The notes: generated from the letters alone by a model not told the origin. A stretch of DNA of 64,000 nucleotides from Kolteria novifilia (GCA_007748055.1 CP036279.1:7068001-7132000), one strand, 5' to 3'. Positions 1 to 8,697 are shown, counted from the first letter of the stretch. Translations and numbers: made by a program.

Positions 1-1365
1 GAGGTACCGCCGAAGACGATTCTCTCTTTTGATGACGGCAAGCGGCTCGTGATGTGGAGCGATCTACCCGGCTTCGTCATTCAGAGCGAGTCGCGCGACG
101 GCGGGCTCACATGGAGTGGCAGTCGCCGCATCCTCCGGGTGCCAAGTCGCTGGTCGCAGCCGTGCGTCATCCGCTCTCCCAATGGCCGGAAACTCGTGAT
201 GTTACTGCGTGAGCACAGCCGCAAGTATCACTCGCTCTACTCCGTCAGTCGCGACAACGCGGTGAGCTGGACCGAGCCGAAGGAACTGCCGGCCGCGCTC
301 ACCGGCGATCGACACGTGGCGAAACAGACCCCGGATGGGCGTCTGGTCGTGGCATTTCGCGACATGGCGATGACCAGTCCGACCTACGGGCACTACGTCG
401 CGTGGGTGGGGCGTGTCGAGGACATCCTCGACGGGACGCCGGGCGACTACCGCGTCAAGCTCTTCCACAACGCGCTGCGCGACGACTCGACGAAGCCGGG
501 CGAGGGGAACTTCGATTGCGGTTACTCCGATCTCGAGCTTCTCCCCAACGGCACGATCGTCGCGACGACCTACCTCAAGGTCGCGGGGGGACCCGAGAAG
601 CATTCGGTCATGAACACTCGCTTCGCGTTGGCGGAAACCGATGCCTTGGCCAACGCGGCCGACGATGCTCCAAACGAGCGATCGGCGAAGGAGTCGGCCC
701 AAGGTTTTGTTGCCCTCGATGACGGAAAGACCTTCGACGGCTGGGAGCACAAGGGGAATTGGGAGATCCAAGACGGCGCGTTCGTGCGGGTGCGGGGCGG
801 CGGGCCGCTGACCTACACCAAGGCGCTGGTGCCGGATGACTTCGAACTGCGGTTCGAGTGGAAGGTGTCGAAGGGCTGTAACTCGGGGGTCTACTATCGG
901 CCGAAGCAGTACGAGTACCAGGTCCTCGACAACGTCCACAGCCCCTACGGCGAGAACGCCCGGCAGTCGGCCGGCTCGCTCTTCTTCTGCATGGCCCCGT
1001 CGAAGGACGTGACGAAACCGTTCGGGCAATGGAACACCGGTCGGGTGAAGTGCAAGGGGACCGTCATCGAGCACTGGGTCAATGGTGAGCGGGTCTTGTC
1101 CTTCGACTACTCCGATCCGAAGTGGGCCGAGCAGGTCGAACTCCTAACGATTCGCGGCGCCGATCTCGACGCGCGTGGCGGTCGGCTTTGGCTTCAGGAC
1201 CACGGGCAGGATGTCTGGTTTCGGAACCTACGCCTGCGAGAGATTCCCGAGGAGGAAGCCGTCACCGCCGATCCCGACTTCGTTCCCCTGCCGGTGACGG
1301 GCGCGGCGCTTCAAAAGGAGAACGATCGTGTCAAGCGGATGCTGGAAGCCCAGAAGAAGAAGTGA
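1..1365 (+). CDS. Sialidase-like (BNR) protein fused to a DUF1080 domain, 5' partial
   Basis: The reading frame is open from the first base, so the gene begins upstream of the window and at least 454 C-terminal residues are present. The N-terminal part carries Asp-box signatures of the sialidase/BNR beta-propeller fold (SRDGGLTW near visible residue 31 and SRDNAVSW further on). From about residue 237 a DUF1080 (3-keto-disaccharide hydrolase, concanavalin-like) domain follows, recognisable by FDGWEHKGNWEIQDG and NSGVYYRP. Such two-domain proteins are typically secreted planctomycete carbohydrate-active proteins; the signal peptide would lie outside the window. The substrate cannot be inferred. 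The C-terminus ends in a lysine-rich tail. Confidence 0.85.
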   Translation, partial: EVPPKTILSFDDGKRLVMWSDLPGFVIQSESRDGGLTWSGSRRILRVPSRWSQPCVIRSPNGRKLVMLLREHSRKYHSLYSVSRDNAVSWTEPKELPAALTGDRHVAKQTPDGRLVVAFRDMAMTSPTYGHYVAWVGRVEDILDGTPGDYRVKLFHNALRDDSTKPGEGNFDCGYSDLELLPNGTIVATTYLKVAGGPEKHSVMNTRFALAETDALANAADDAPNERSAKESAQGFVALDDGKTFDGWEHKGNWEIQDGAFVRVRGGGPLTYTKALVPDDFELRFEWKVSKGCNSGVYYRPKQYEYQVLDNVHSPYGENARQSAGSLFFCMAPSKDVTKPFGQWNTGRVKCKGTVIEHWVNGERVLSFDYSDPKWAEQVELLTIRGADLDARGGRLWLQDHGQDVWFRNLRLREIPEEEAVTADPDFVPLPVTGAALQKENDRVKRMLEAQKKK

Positions 1366-1382
1366 TGAGGGTGTTTTGCAAA

Positions 1383-1409
1383 GGTGGCCCAGATTGCTCG
1401 TCAATCTGG
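1383..1409. repeat. Dispersed palindrome A, copy 1
   Basis: A 27-base element containing the hairpin CAGATTG-CTCGT-CAATCTG. It recurs with one difference (C to T next to the left arm) at 35459-35485, 34 kb away, also in a non-coding gap. It may also act as an RNA hairpin after the sialidase-like gene. Confidence 0.8.
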
Positions 1410-1534
1410 TCATGCGAATCCGTGGACCACTTGCCGCGCGTCGGCGGGCAATCGGTGACGCAAGCGGCCCTTTGGGAAACGCCCATCATCCGGCGAACGT
1501 TCGTGTCATCCGAGACCTCCGGCGGCTGCGCCGC

Positions 1535-1625
1535 ACCGGTAGCGGAGCAACCGGTGGTACCCAAGAGAATTGGTAGCGGAGCGACCGGTGCTACCCAAGA
1601 GTTGGTAGCGGAGCAACCGGTGCTA
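1535..1625. repeat. Dispersed palindrome B, three short tandem copies
   Basis: Three units of about 31 bases each contain GGTAGCGGAGCAACCGGT or a one-base variant, separated by a TACCCAAGAG spacer. The core is an imperfect palindrome, ACCGGT-AGCGGAGCA-ACCGGT. The reverse complement of the same core, including the adjoining GGCTGCGCC, occurs in each unit of the 254-bp tandem repeat at 9.5-10.0 kb. Confidence 0.8.
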
Positions 1626-1656
1626 CCCAAGAGATCTTGACGCGAGCCTCGCCCCA

Positions 1657-1687
1657 GCATGCCCACGGTGAGCGTGGGGGCACCCGG
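1657..1687. repeat. Dispersed element C, copy 1 (short)
   Basis: The GCATGCCCACGG..AGCGTGGGGGCACCCGG string matches longer elements at 13186 and 17223 and degenerate ones at 15486 and 38829. All lie between genes. This copy is shortened: the bases between the GTGGGG and CACCCG parts are missing. Confidence 0.65.
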
Positions 1688-1711
1688 CATCGCACGCGAC
1701 ACCTGGAACAA

Positions 1712-2944
1712 TCAATCCTCGACGGGACGATTGGGTTCGTGGCGGGGACGGGGTTTCATGGAGAGAAAGTCGGCGGACTTGATTGAGGCGTTGCCGAAAC
1801 GCTTGCGAATCGCGTCGGTGGCGCTTTCGAGCTTCTTCTCTCGCTCGTGATCGTCCTCCGCGAAGAGGTCGAGCTGCCGCTGCTCGGGCTCCACAAGCCC
1901 GCCGGCCGAAACGCCGAGAAGCCTCACCGGGGGCATGCCTCGGACACGTTCGGCTTCCCAGATCTCGCTCGCCTGATTCCAAAGTTCCTGCGAAAGATCG
2001 GTCGGCATCCGCAGCTTGGCCGAGCGGGCGATGGTGCGAAAGTCGGCGAAGCGAATCTTGAGCGTGATGCCGGACGCGAGATAGCCCTGTGATCGCAGTC
2101 GCATCCCGACCTGATCGGTCAGCAGATGCAGTTCCGAGCGAAGTTGAACATCGTCGGTCAGGTCGCGGGCGAAGGTGGTCTCTTTGCTGAGTTGCTTCGG
2201 CCTGGCGTGCGGGACGACCGGCCGGGGATCGATACCACGGCAGCGATTCCACAGCTCCGGCCCCATCGAGCCGAGTTGGCGCTGGAGGACTTCCTTCGAC
2301 AGGTTGCGGAGTTGTGCCACGGTCATGACACCGAGCCGTTCCAGTTTCCCCCGCGTCGTCGGGCCGACGCCCCAGAGCCGCTTGATGTGGAGCGTCGCGA
2401 GGAAGTCCAGCATCTCTTCGGCGGTGATGACGACGAAGCCGTTGGGCTTGCCGTGCTCGCTGGCGATCTTGGCGACAAACTTGACGGGGGCGACGCCGAC
2501 GGAAGCGACGAGTTGGGTCGTCTCCCGGATGCGAGCCTTGAGGATCTTGCCGATCTCCGGCGCGTCCCCGCCGGCCAGGGGGACGCGCTTGACGTCGAGA
2601 AAGCCTTCGTCGAGCGAGAGCATTTCCACCAGGGGCGTGACCGAGAAGAAGATGTCGCGAATCTGCCGCGAGACCTCTTGATAGACGTGGTAGCGGCCGG
2701 GCATCACGATGGCGCCAGGACAACGCCGGAGGGCCTGACTCATCGGCATGGCGCTGTGCACGCCGAAGGGGCGAGCCTCGTACGACGCCGCCGAGACGAC
2801 GCCCCTGGCCTCGGCGCTGCCGCCAACGACGACGGGCTTTCCCCGCAGTTCTGGGAAGTCCCGCTGTTCGATCGATGCGAAGAAGGCATCCATGTCGACG
2901 TGAATGATCACGGGCAAGCTCACCTCAGCTGGTGCGGAAGACAC
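1712..2944 (-). CDS. dinB: DNA polymerase IV (Y-family translesion polymerase)
   Basis: Encodes a 410-residue Y-family DNA polymerase that copies past damaged template bases. The palm carries the two metal-binding motifs: [15 protein letters not shown] (Asp17) near the N-terminus and SLDEGFLDV (Asp112, Glu113). The helix-hairpin-helix region (KRLWGVGPTTRGKLERLGV) and a little-finger domain follow, and the length is normal for DinB. Translation appears to start at GTG 2944 without a strong ribosome site; a nearby in-frame GTG is an alternative. Bases 2808-2914, coding for roughly residues 11-46, are repeated without a mismatch at 3982-4088 on the far side of the hicBA cassette, so the 5' end of this gene may be rebuilt. 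Confidence 0.95.
   Translation of the reverse strand: MSSAPAEVSLPVIIHVDMDAFFASIEQRDFPELRGKPVVVGGSAEARGVVSAASYEARPFGVHSAMPMSQALRRCPGAIVMPGRYHVYQEVSRQIRDIFFSVTPLVEMLSLDEGFLDVKRVPLAGGDAPEIGKILKARIRETTQLVASVGVAPVKFVAKIASEHGKPNGFVVITAEEMLDFLATLHIKRLWGVGPTTRGKLERLGVMTVAQLRNLSKEVLQRQLGSMGPELWNRCRGIDPRPVVPHARPKQLSKETTFARDLTDDVQLRSELHLLTDQVGMRLRSQGYLASGITLKIRFADFRTIARSAKLRMPTDLSQELWNQASEIWEAERVRGMPPVRLLGVSAGGLVEPEQRQLDLFAEDDHEREKKLESATDAIRKRFGNASIKSADFLSMKPRPRHEPNRPVED
2808..2914 (-). repeat. 107-bp exact direct repeat, copy 1 (inside dinB)
   Basis: Compared base by base, 2808-2914 equals 3982-4088 over all 107 positions and the match stops abruptly on both sides. Both copies have the same orientation and frame hicBA, giving a repeat-to-repeat unit of 1174 bp. 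Confidence 0.95.
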
Positions 2945-2957
2945 ACCATGGCCGTGA

Positions 2958-3011
2958 GTCAGACTTGCGCCTGACGGGAAGAATGCTGGTGTTGTCAGAC
3001 ATCAGCCTGAC
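2958..3011. repeat. Pair of GTCAG...CTGAC palindromes upstream of dinB
   Basis: Two 18-base palindromic units lie at 2958-2975 and 2994-3011, each opening with GTCAGAC and closing with GCCTGAC. A third, 16-base relative lies at 4950-4965, directly after a lipoprotein stop codon. They belong to the small palindromes scattered between genes here, and could form hairpins in the dinB leader or after hicA. Confidence 0.6.
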
Positions 3012-3115
3012 CGATGAGTGGCCTCATTCTATTATAGCCACCACGCATGGGAGCATGGTTTCGGCGCTTCTATGACACCGATCCGCGTTGCTCATTCTGC
3101 ATCGGGCCGGTGGAG

Positions 3116-3361
3116 TCATCCGCCATAGAATTCGTCGTCGCTGACACCGTTGTCGGGCGTGAGAGCAAATGCCTTGCGAAAGCTTCGCTGGTACTGGCGT
3201 GGAATGGGATTCTGGGTGGTAGGTACGGGGAACGAACATTTTCTGTCGCCGACATACCCGATGAAGAGCGTGTGCGATCCCTTCCCACGTGCGGTGTCTT
3301 CTTCAAGGCCGTACCGCCGGGCAATCTTCCGAAGTTGCTTGAGTGTGAGGGGACGATCCAC
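3116..3361 (-). CDS. hicA: HicA-type toxin (mRNA interferase)
   Basis: An 81-residue protein of the HicA family: small double-stranded-RNA-binding-like mRNA interferases that stop translation when released from HicB. The signature is the catalytic-histidine segment GKGSHTLF near residues 26-33, preceded by LKQLRKIARRYGLEE, the usual first helix. Translation starts at GTG 3361, three bases after the stop codon of the upstream hicB, so the two are translationally linked. The order is antitoxin then toxin, opposite to E. coli hicAB. The pair sits between two copies of the dinB 5' end, which suggests acquisition as a cassette. Confidence 0.8.
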   Translation of the reverse strand: MDRPLTLKQLRKIARRYGLEEDTARGKGSHTLFIGYVGDRKCSFPVPTTQNPIPRQYQRSFRKAFALTPDNGVSDDEFYGG

Positions 3362-3364
3362 GAG

Positions 3365-3772
3365 TTACGCCATGGCGAGATCAGAGTCTTCGTACTCTCG
3401 GCAGTCGAACGACTCGATCTTAAGCGTGGTCTCCGGATCCTCCGCCGACTGGAGAGGTTCTAGCTTGGGACGACACTCCACGTCGGCCAGCGACGCGCCG
3501 CGCGCAAACATTTCGATGTACTCGCTGTCAGCGGACCGAAAGAAATTCGCAAGGTTTCCGAATTCGATCGATGCTTCGAACTGGATCTTGATGGCGTCAA
3601 GGAGCGAATCGACAGCTTGACGGATGGTGTGGCCACTCCCAATCAAATCGAGATCGAGACAGTGGGCTAGAATCGTCCCTTCGTCACTTCGGTGGACTAG
3701 GACACGAAAGTTCAACCGCATGGGCTTTCTCATTGGCCACCATCCTCGAAAACGCGGCGTCCATTCCGCCAT
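3365..3772 (-). CDS. hicB: HicB-like antitoxin
   Basis: A 135-residue protein whose middle (LNFRVLVHRSDEGTILAHC followed by an AVDSLLDAIK helix) matches the partial RNase-H-like fold of HicB antitoxins, which bind HicA and usually repress their own operon. No helix-turn-helix or ribbon-helix-helix is obvious in the acidic C-terminal part, so the DNA-binding role is uncertain. ATG 3772 is preferred because GGAGG lies four bases upstream; ATG 3733 is a weaker alternative. The three-base gap to hicA supports co-translation. Residues past about 85 are unlike typical HicB and may be a lineage-specific extension. Confidence 0.72.
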   Translation of the reverse strand: MAEWTPRFRGWWPMRKPMRLNFRVLVHRSDEGTILAHCLDLDLIGSGHTIRQAVDSLLDAIKIQFEASIEFGNLANFFRSADSEYIEMFARGASLADVECRPKLEPLQSAEDPETTLKIESFDCREYEDSDLAMA

Positions 3773-4245
3773 CCAGCCTCCATCGGAATCTAGTATGTCT
3801 ATCGGAAAATGAAATATCGTTTCAGAATCAATCCTAGCATTTCCATGATTGGAAATCGATGGCTAGCGACGGCTTGCGCAGTGCTGTCCTCTTGTCGGCC
3901 GTCTCCTATCTTGTTGCTGCGAAACAGCTTGCGACCTACCGATCGGCAACGCGCCCTTAGGGGCCAACTTTCCTCATCACTGCCTCGGCGCTGCCGCCAA
4001 CGACGACGGGCTTTCCCCGCAGTTCTGGGAAGTCCCGCTGTTCGATCGATGCGAAGAAGGCATCCATGTCGACGTGAATGATCACGGGTGGCTTGACCTC
4101 GAGTCTCGACTCGCTGGGGTTCGCCGACCTCCCCCTCATCTCCTCTGGAGTAGCGACATTCCTCGACGGAGGTCGCCAACGAGCCTGGCAGCCCGTTGGG
4201 CTATTCGCTGCGGGCTACGAACGGCCCGATTGCATCGACGGACTG
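3773..4245. other. Intergenic region with dinB remnant
   Basis: This 473-base gap lies between the hicB start and the lipoprotein stop. Apart from the dinB remnant at 3982-4139 nothing recognisable is present. About 210 bases separate hicB from the remnant and would hold the hicBA promoter; no promoter motif could be assigned. Confidence 0.6.
3982..4139 (-). pseudogene. dinB 5' fragment (duplicate of the N-terminal coding region)
   Basis: Read on the minus strand from ATG 4139, this stretch gives a different leader ([18 protein letters not shown]) joined to the DinB N-terminus [19 protein letters not shown]...GGSAEA, and then loses homology and stops at 3957. It therefore encodes only the first active-site aspartate. 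The 107 bases at 3982-4088 are identical to intact dinB, while the leader is diverged yet alignable (LEVKPPVII against AEVSLPVII). One reading is that this leader is the original dinB start and that an inserted hicBA cassette brought a substitute 5' end. Confidence 0.8.
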
Positions 4246-4884
4246 CTAGCGGCCCCAAACCTCACGCACGATTGCCGGGAGGCCGCTCCCTTTCCCATTT
4301 GGATAGGTTCGGTAACCGACGAGTTCCAGGGAATCGCCCATGAAGAGGGCAAGGATCTCGTCGCGCGAGGTGCGGAGCGCTTCCGGAACGAACTCTTCGC
4401 CCATGACCTGGCAATACTGGTCGCCGAACTTCGCGAGACAAAACAGTTCGTGGAATTCCGAGAGCGGTGTTCCGTAGGCGTTGTGGAGGCCGAAGACCTC
4501 GCGATCGACCAAGCTGCTCATGAACTCTTGCTGTTGTTCCGGCGACATCCTTCGCGTCGTCTCCAGAGCGTGAAAGACTCCGGTGGCCAGATCTCGTGTG
4601 TGGATCACCATGCGGCAGAGACCGTCTTGCGAGACCTCAAGTTCGAGGTGGCCTCCTCTTGTCGTGCAGGTGGCCCAGTAGAAGTAAGAATCCTGGTCCT
4701 TCAGAAACTCGGGGAGTTGCAGCGAGGGCAGTCGCACCGGATAGACTTCCACCCCTTCGATGGTGACCGGCGGGTATCGGCGGGAGACCCGTGGGACTTG
4801 TCTCTCCCCGGGCGGAACGGGAGTGCAGCCGGCGAGAAGAACGACCACCAGGCTGACGGAAGTGATCGTGCATCGGTAGATCAC
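4246..4884 (-). CDS. Hypothetical lipoprotein
   Basis: A 212-residue predicted lipoprotein: a short basic N-terminus, a hydrophobic stretch (SVSLVVVLLAGC) and a lipobox cysteine near residue 18, so it should be lipid-anchored and exported. GTG 4884 is preferred over upstream starts because GGAAGGAG lies just before it. The rest has no family I recognise; several cysteines (ATCTTRGG, GLCRM, LFCLAKFGDQYC) could form disulfides. It follows another lipoprotein gene on the same strand after 81 bases, so the two may be co-transcribed. Confidence 0.7.
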   Translation of the reverse strand: MIYRCTITSVSLVVVLLAGCTPVPPGERQVPRVSRRYPPVTIEGVEVYPVRLPSLQLPEFLKDQDSYFYWATCTTRGGHLELEVSQDGLCRMVIHTRDLATGVFHALETTRRMSPEQQQEFMSSLVDREVFGLHNAYGTPLSEFHELFCLAKFGDQYCQVMGEEFVPEALRTSRDEILALFMGDSLELVGYRTYPNGKGSGLPAIVREVWGR

Positions 4885-4949
4885 TTCGAACTCCTTCCGA
4901 ATCGCGAGTCTCGGATCGATAGGCCACAAGAGAGACATCGACGCCCCTC

Positions 4950-4965
4950 GTCAGAATAGCCTGAC
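4950..4965. repeat. GTCAG...CTGAC palindrome
   Basis: A 16-base palindrome (GTCAGAATAGCCTGAC) directly abutting the stop codon of the upstream lipoprotein gene. It is related to the two units at 2958-3011. It may act as an RNA hairpin between the two lipoprotein genes. Confidence 0.55.
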
Positions 4966-5328
4966 CTACGGTGTTGAAGTATCGCCCTCTGGCTGCTTGG
5001 CGGCGTCGGCGGCGATGTAGGCCGGGGTGCCACCTTCGGACTTTACCAAGACATAGCTGCCGAACTTCTCGATGATGCGGACCTTCGTGCCCGCTGGGAA
5101 CGTGCCGTCGGCCGGGCGTCCTTGCTGCGGGCCGGTGGTGTAGTACTCCGTCGCGAACGGGAGCACCGACGGAAACGACGTGTGTTGTTCGTGCAGCTTT
5201 TCGCCGAGTTGCTTGAGTTTCTTGACCGTCGCTTTTCGTCGCGCCTCTTCCTCGCGTTGCGCTTGCATCGCGGTATCGCAGCCAGTCCCCAGCGCGATCA
5301 TCAACCCCAAGACGATCCACGAACGCAT
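4966..5328 (-). CDS. Small lipoprotein with SH3-like C-terminal segment
   Basis: A 120-residue predicted lipoprotein. ATG 5328 is chosen because AAGGAG lies six bases upstream; it gives MRSWIVLGLMIALGTGC with the lipobox cysteine at 17. A charged helix (REEEARRKATVKKLKQLGEK) follows. The last 45 residues (PAGTKVRIIEKFGSYVLVKSE) resemble a bacterial SH3 (SH3b) barrel, a fold often binding cell-wall or peptide ligands. The function is unknown. It is probably the first gene of a two-lipoprotein unit with 4246-4884. Confidence 0.65.
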   Translation of the reverse strand: MRSWIVLGLMIALGTGCDTAMQAQREEEARRKATVKKLKQLGEKLHEQHTSFPSVLPFATEYYTTGPQQGRPADGTFPAGTKVRIIEKFGSYVLVKSEGGTPAYIAADAAKQPEGDTSTP

Positions 5329-5417
5329 CGATAGCTCCTTCCGCCCAGTCCCCATGATCCATTCGACAGAGTATACCAGGAAGCCTGCGAAGGCGATCCG
5401 TCACGCGACACCATGAC

Positions 5418-7202
5418 TTACGGCTCTCGGTCCTGGATCTCCGTGTAGCGGGCGCGCTCGTCGTCCGGGTAACGCCGCCATGCGATGCGGAGGGCCTCGG
5501 CGGCTTGAGGATCGGCGAGGTCATAGAGGAGGATCGAGTAGCCCGCCGTCCCCGTGGGCGAGAGTTCGCGAAACGGGGCGAAGGGGTCACCGTCGGGATA
5601 GACCCCTTGAAGCTTGGATGCGGAGATGGCGATGACGTCGAAGCGATCGAGTTGGCCCTCCTCCACGGTCGGGAACATGGTGACGTCGAGACCGTAGCCC
5701 TCGGGATCGGCCGAACCGAAGTAGGCGAGCAGGGGCCGATCGTAGCCGAGACGCTCCAGCTCCGATCGCAGCGCGGGCAGATCCTGTCCCCAGTCGATGT
5801 TCGAGTCGACGAGGTAGTGACGTCCCTGGGGAGCACCGCCAACGAGGGGCGAGAAGTACGCGAGGTAGTGAGGGGCGATCGCCACCGCACTGGCGACCTG
5901 AGCCGTCATGAGCAGCCCACCGACAACCAGCAGCCAACGTTGGCGCCAACGCCAGACGAGACAAAGCAAGTCGATGCCGATCAGAAAGGTCAGCGGATAG
6001 AGCACCAGCAAGTAGCGTTGGCCAATGTTCACTCGCGCCATGCATACCATCACCCAAAAGACGCCCCCGGCGACCAGCCACACGAACCGGGTCTGCCCAA
6101 GGGCGACCTCTTCGTCGATATTCGAGCGAAGGGCGACCACGAGCAGCGGAACAATCGCCAGCGACAACAAAAACTCGGGGATCGTGCTCTTAACGATCCA
6201 TGCAAGCGGAAAGTACCAACGCCAGCCCTCCATCGAGCGCTCCCCCATCAGGAAGGCGGGATGGCCGCGTCGGTTGTGCAACCATCGAAAGATGACCGCC
6301 GCGACGACCGAGGGACGCTGAAGACGACGATGGGCGGCATCCATGATCCAGCTCGCTGTCGGACCATTGCCGAGCACCTTGACCCACGGGGAGTTCGCGG
6401 GCGTCTCCTCCACGGGAACGGTCTTGAGGGGGCCGCTGAAGGAGAAGCCGTCGGTCGCCCACACGACCAGTCCGGCGAGGGCCGCGACAAGGACAAGCCG
6501 AGCCCCGGTCATCCACCCGACCGCGACGAACCTCCGCCAACCGGTACTCGAGCTTCGTTCCCACATGCGCGGGAGCAGCACGAACAGGAGAACGGGAAAG
6601 AGGAAGACTCCCGAGTACTTCGAACTGATCGCGAGGCCGATGGTGGCGCCGGCTAGAAGGAATCGTGGAGGCGTCGGCTTGCGATACCATGCCGCGAGGG
6701 CGGCCAAGCTCACCAGCGTGGCGAGGGCGAAGCACGCATCGGTCGATGCCAGGGAGGCATGTGCGAGTACCGTCGGCGAGAACGCCATCATCGCGCCGCC
6801 GATGGTCGCGCCGAGATAGCCTCGGCGGACTAGCAGCCAGGTGTAGACGATGACCACGAGCGGAAGTCCAACGAGGAGGGAACTGATCAGCCGAGCGAGC
6901 GCGTTGACAGGAGGATCGTCGGGCGAGCCTCGCCATTCGCTCGGCCGGCTCGTCCGCTCGACGGTCATCGCGGCGGGAACGTTCGCAAGCAGGACCGGCA
7001 GCGCCCCGGTCCCGTTCTGACTCAGGCGTGGATCGAGCCGAGCATCGTGATCGGTCTGTAGAGCTGTGTTGAGATAGAAGGTCTCATCAAAGGTGATACT
7101 CCACGCACGCCGGGCCAAGGTGGTCTGCCAGAGGAAGGCCATCGCGAGGATGCCGAGCGTGATGGCATGCATGATCAGGCTCGGTCCCTGGCGAAGAGTC
7201 AT
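5418..7202 (-). CDS. GT39/PMT-type membrane glycosyltransferase
   Basis: A polytopic membrane protein of 594 residues in the dolichyl-phosphate-mannose mannosyltransferase/ArnT (GT-C, glycosyltransferase family 39) group, which transfers sugars from polyprenyl-phosphate donors on the outer membrane face. The first loop has SITFDETFYLN, where the acidic residue after a short hydrophobic helix is the usual catalytic position. About ten hydrophobic segments follow, and a soluble C-terminal part includes NIDWGQDLPALRSELE. ATG 7202 is favoured by GGGAGGG immediately upstream. It diverges from the ABC transporter pair. Acceptor and donor are not inferable. Confidence 0.82.
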   Translation of the reverse strand: MTLRQGPSLIMHAITLGILAMAFLWQTTLARRAWSITFDETFYLNTALQTDHDARLDPRLSQNGTGALPVLLANVPAAMTVERTSRPSEWRGSPDDPPVNALARLISSLLVGLPLVVIVYTWLLVRRGYLGATIGGAMMAFSPTVLAHASLASTDACFALATLVSLAALAAWYRKPTPPRFLLAGATIGLAISSKYSGVFLFPVLLFVLLPRMWERSSSTGWRRFVAVGWMTGARLVLVAALAGLVVWATDGFSFSGPLKTVPVEETPANSPWVKVLGNGPTASWIMDAAHRRLQRPSVVAAVIFRWLHNRRGHPAFLMGERSMEGWRWYFPLAWIVKSTIPEFLLSLAIVPLLVVALRSNIDEEVALGQTRFVWLVAGGVFWVMVCMARVNIGQRYLLVLYPLTFLIGIDLLCLVWRWRQRWLLVVGGLLMTAQVASAVAIAPHYLAYFSPLVGGAPQGRHYLVDSNIDWGQDLPALRSELERLGYDRPLLAYFGSADPEGYGLDVTMFPTVEEGQLDRFDVIAISASKLQGVYPDGDPFAPFRELSPTGTAGYSILLYDLADPQAAEALRIAWRRYPDDERARYTEIQDREP

Positions 7203-7698
7203 GATCCCTCCCGATTGCACTGTTTCCCCTCCCAACCGACTTGCATCTCCCCGACGACAAAGCTTCCCATTGTGTCGATTCGCTGCGGAGACGTCACCGT
7301 TGAACTGGGCACTGATGCCCCCTAGACCTCTCCCCCCGGCAGCTTCGCGAGTCGGTCAGCGCCAGCGCTTCCCCAGCCAGGGACAGCCGGACCTACGGCT
7401 TGCCCGCCGGGCCGCGCGTTGGCGTCGTAGACCCGTCCGAAGTCTCGCCCCAGTTTCACCCGGCCTCCTAACCGTCATAACCCGCACGGCCGCGAGGACC
7501 GCGAGAAGTCGGATGTTGGGACGAACCGGCGCGAGAGACTCTTCCAATCGCACACGATTGGTGAAGGATCGGGGGCGTCGCTGGACGATCCTCGTTGGTG
7601 GACGGGATCGAGGACGATCGCGGCGGTCCGTACGAAAGGGCCGAGGTCTCGATCCACGATCAAGGGCGCAAGGATGGTGCCCGAAGGGAGTGACAGGG
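7203..7698. other. Divergent intergenic region
   Basis: This 496-base gap lies between the divergent glycosyltransferase and ABC ATPase starts and should carry both promoters. Open frames in it look like by-products of the high GC content. No binding site or structured RNA was recognised. Confidence 0.5.
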
Positions 7699-8697
7699 AT
7701 GTCTGATTCGCCTTCGATGGCGATCCTCACCGAAAGTCTGACCAAGATCTACCACGGGACGCGGATCGCGCTCTCGTGCGTCGACTTGCAGGTCGAGCCC
7801 GGGACGGTCCTCGGCATTCTCGGGCCCAACGGCGCGGGAAAGACGACCCTCGTGCGCCTTCTCATGGGACTGCACGTCGCGACCGCCGGTCGAGTCTACC
7901 TCTTCGGCGAGCGGATGGGCCCCAACGCCGCGGCACTGCGGCGCCGGATCGGCTATGTCCCCGCCCAGCCGAACTTTCCCCAATCGATGACCGCGGTCGA
8001 CTACCTCGACTTCGTCGGACGCTTGGGAGGGATGCCGCGCAAGACGCGCCGGCCCGCTCTCGCGAAGCTGATCCGGGCGGTCGATCTGCAGAACCTCTCG
8101 GGGCAGCCGATTAGCCGGCTCTCGACCGGGCTGCTGGCGCGGCTCTCGCTCGCGGCGAGCTTGATCAACGATCCCGAGATTCTGGTCTGGGACGAGCCGT
8201 CGATGGGGCTCGATCCCGATGCGCGCCGGACGATGCTCGAACTGATCACCAATCTCGCCTCGTCGAAGACGCTCCTCCTGTGCAGTCATCACGTCTCGGA
8301 ACTCAAGCAGGTCTGCGACCGGGCGATCGTCCTGCACGAGGGCAACCTTATCTACGACGGCGATGTCGAATCGCTGGGCGGGTCGGCCAACCCGAGTCTC
8401 GTCGAGATTGCCCTGGTCGGTGATCGCAAGACGATGACGGCGGCGGCGAAGATGATCGACGAGTTTGACGAGATCACGCGCTGCAAGTTCGCCAAGGGAC
8501 GGATGTCGATCGAGATCCGGCCCGACGTCTCCTACGCCAACGTCTTAGCCCATGTCCTTTCGGTGCTGAGCGATCATCAATTGGAACTAGCCGAGCTTCA
8601 GGTCGGCGGCCAGCAGGCCGACGGGTCGTTGCTCGAACTTGCGATGGAAGAGGGGAGCCGTGGACTCACCCGTGCTTATCAATCCGTGGTGGACTAG
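7699..8697 (+). CDS. ABC transporter ATP-binding protein
   Basis: A 332-residue ATPase subunit of an ABC-2 type exporter. Walker A is GPNGAGKTT (residues 42-50), Walker B is EILVWDEPSMGLDP, and the switch histidine lies in LLLCSHHVSEL. The signature loop reads LSTGLLARLSLA instead of LSGGQ, a moderate deviation. A roughly 100-residue C-terminal extension (from SLVEIALVGDR) is common in ABC-2 ATPases. ATG 7699 follows an AGGG-rich site, and the frame open upstream is not conserved in look. The permease start lies inside its 3' end, so the pair is translationally coupled. Confidence 0.9.
   Translation: MSDSPSMAILTESLTKIYHGTRIALSCVDLQVEPGTVLGILGPNGAGKTTLVRLLMGLHVATAGRVYLFGERMGPNAAALRRRIGYVPAQPNFPQSMTAVDYLDFVGRLGGMPRKTRRPALAKLIRAVDLQNLSGQPISRLSTGLLARLSLAASLINDPEILVWDEPSMGLDPDARRTMLELITNLASSKTLLLCSHHVSELKQVCDRAIVLHEGNLIYDGDVESLGGSANPSLVEIALVGDRKTMTAAAKMIDEFDEITRCKFAKGRMSIEIRPDVSYANVLAHVLSVLSDHQLELAELQVGGQQADGSLLELAMEEGSRGLTRAYQSVVD

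Larger units (their letters stand above)
1366..1711. other. Repeat-rich intergenic region
   Basis: No credible gene is seen between the sialidase-like gene and the convergent dinB. The stretch is a mosaic of dispersed elements that recur elsewhere in the window: a palindrome near 1383, three head-to-tail copies of a GGTAGCGGAGC-type unit at 1535-1625, and a CATGCCCACGG-type element at 1657. Short open frames here are translations of repeats. Confidence 0.7.
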
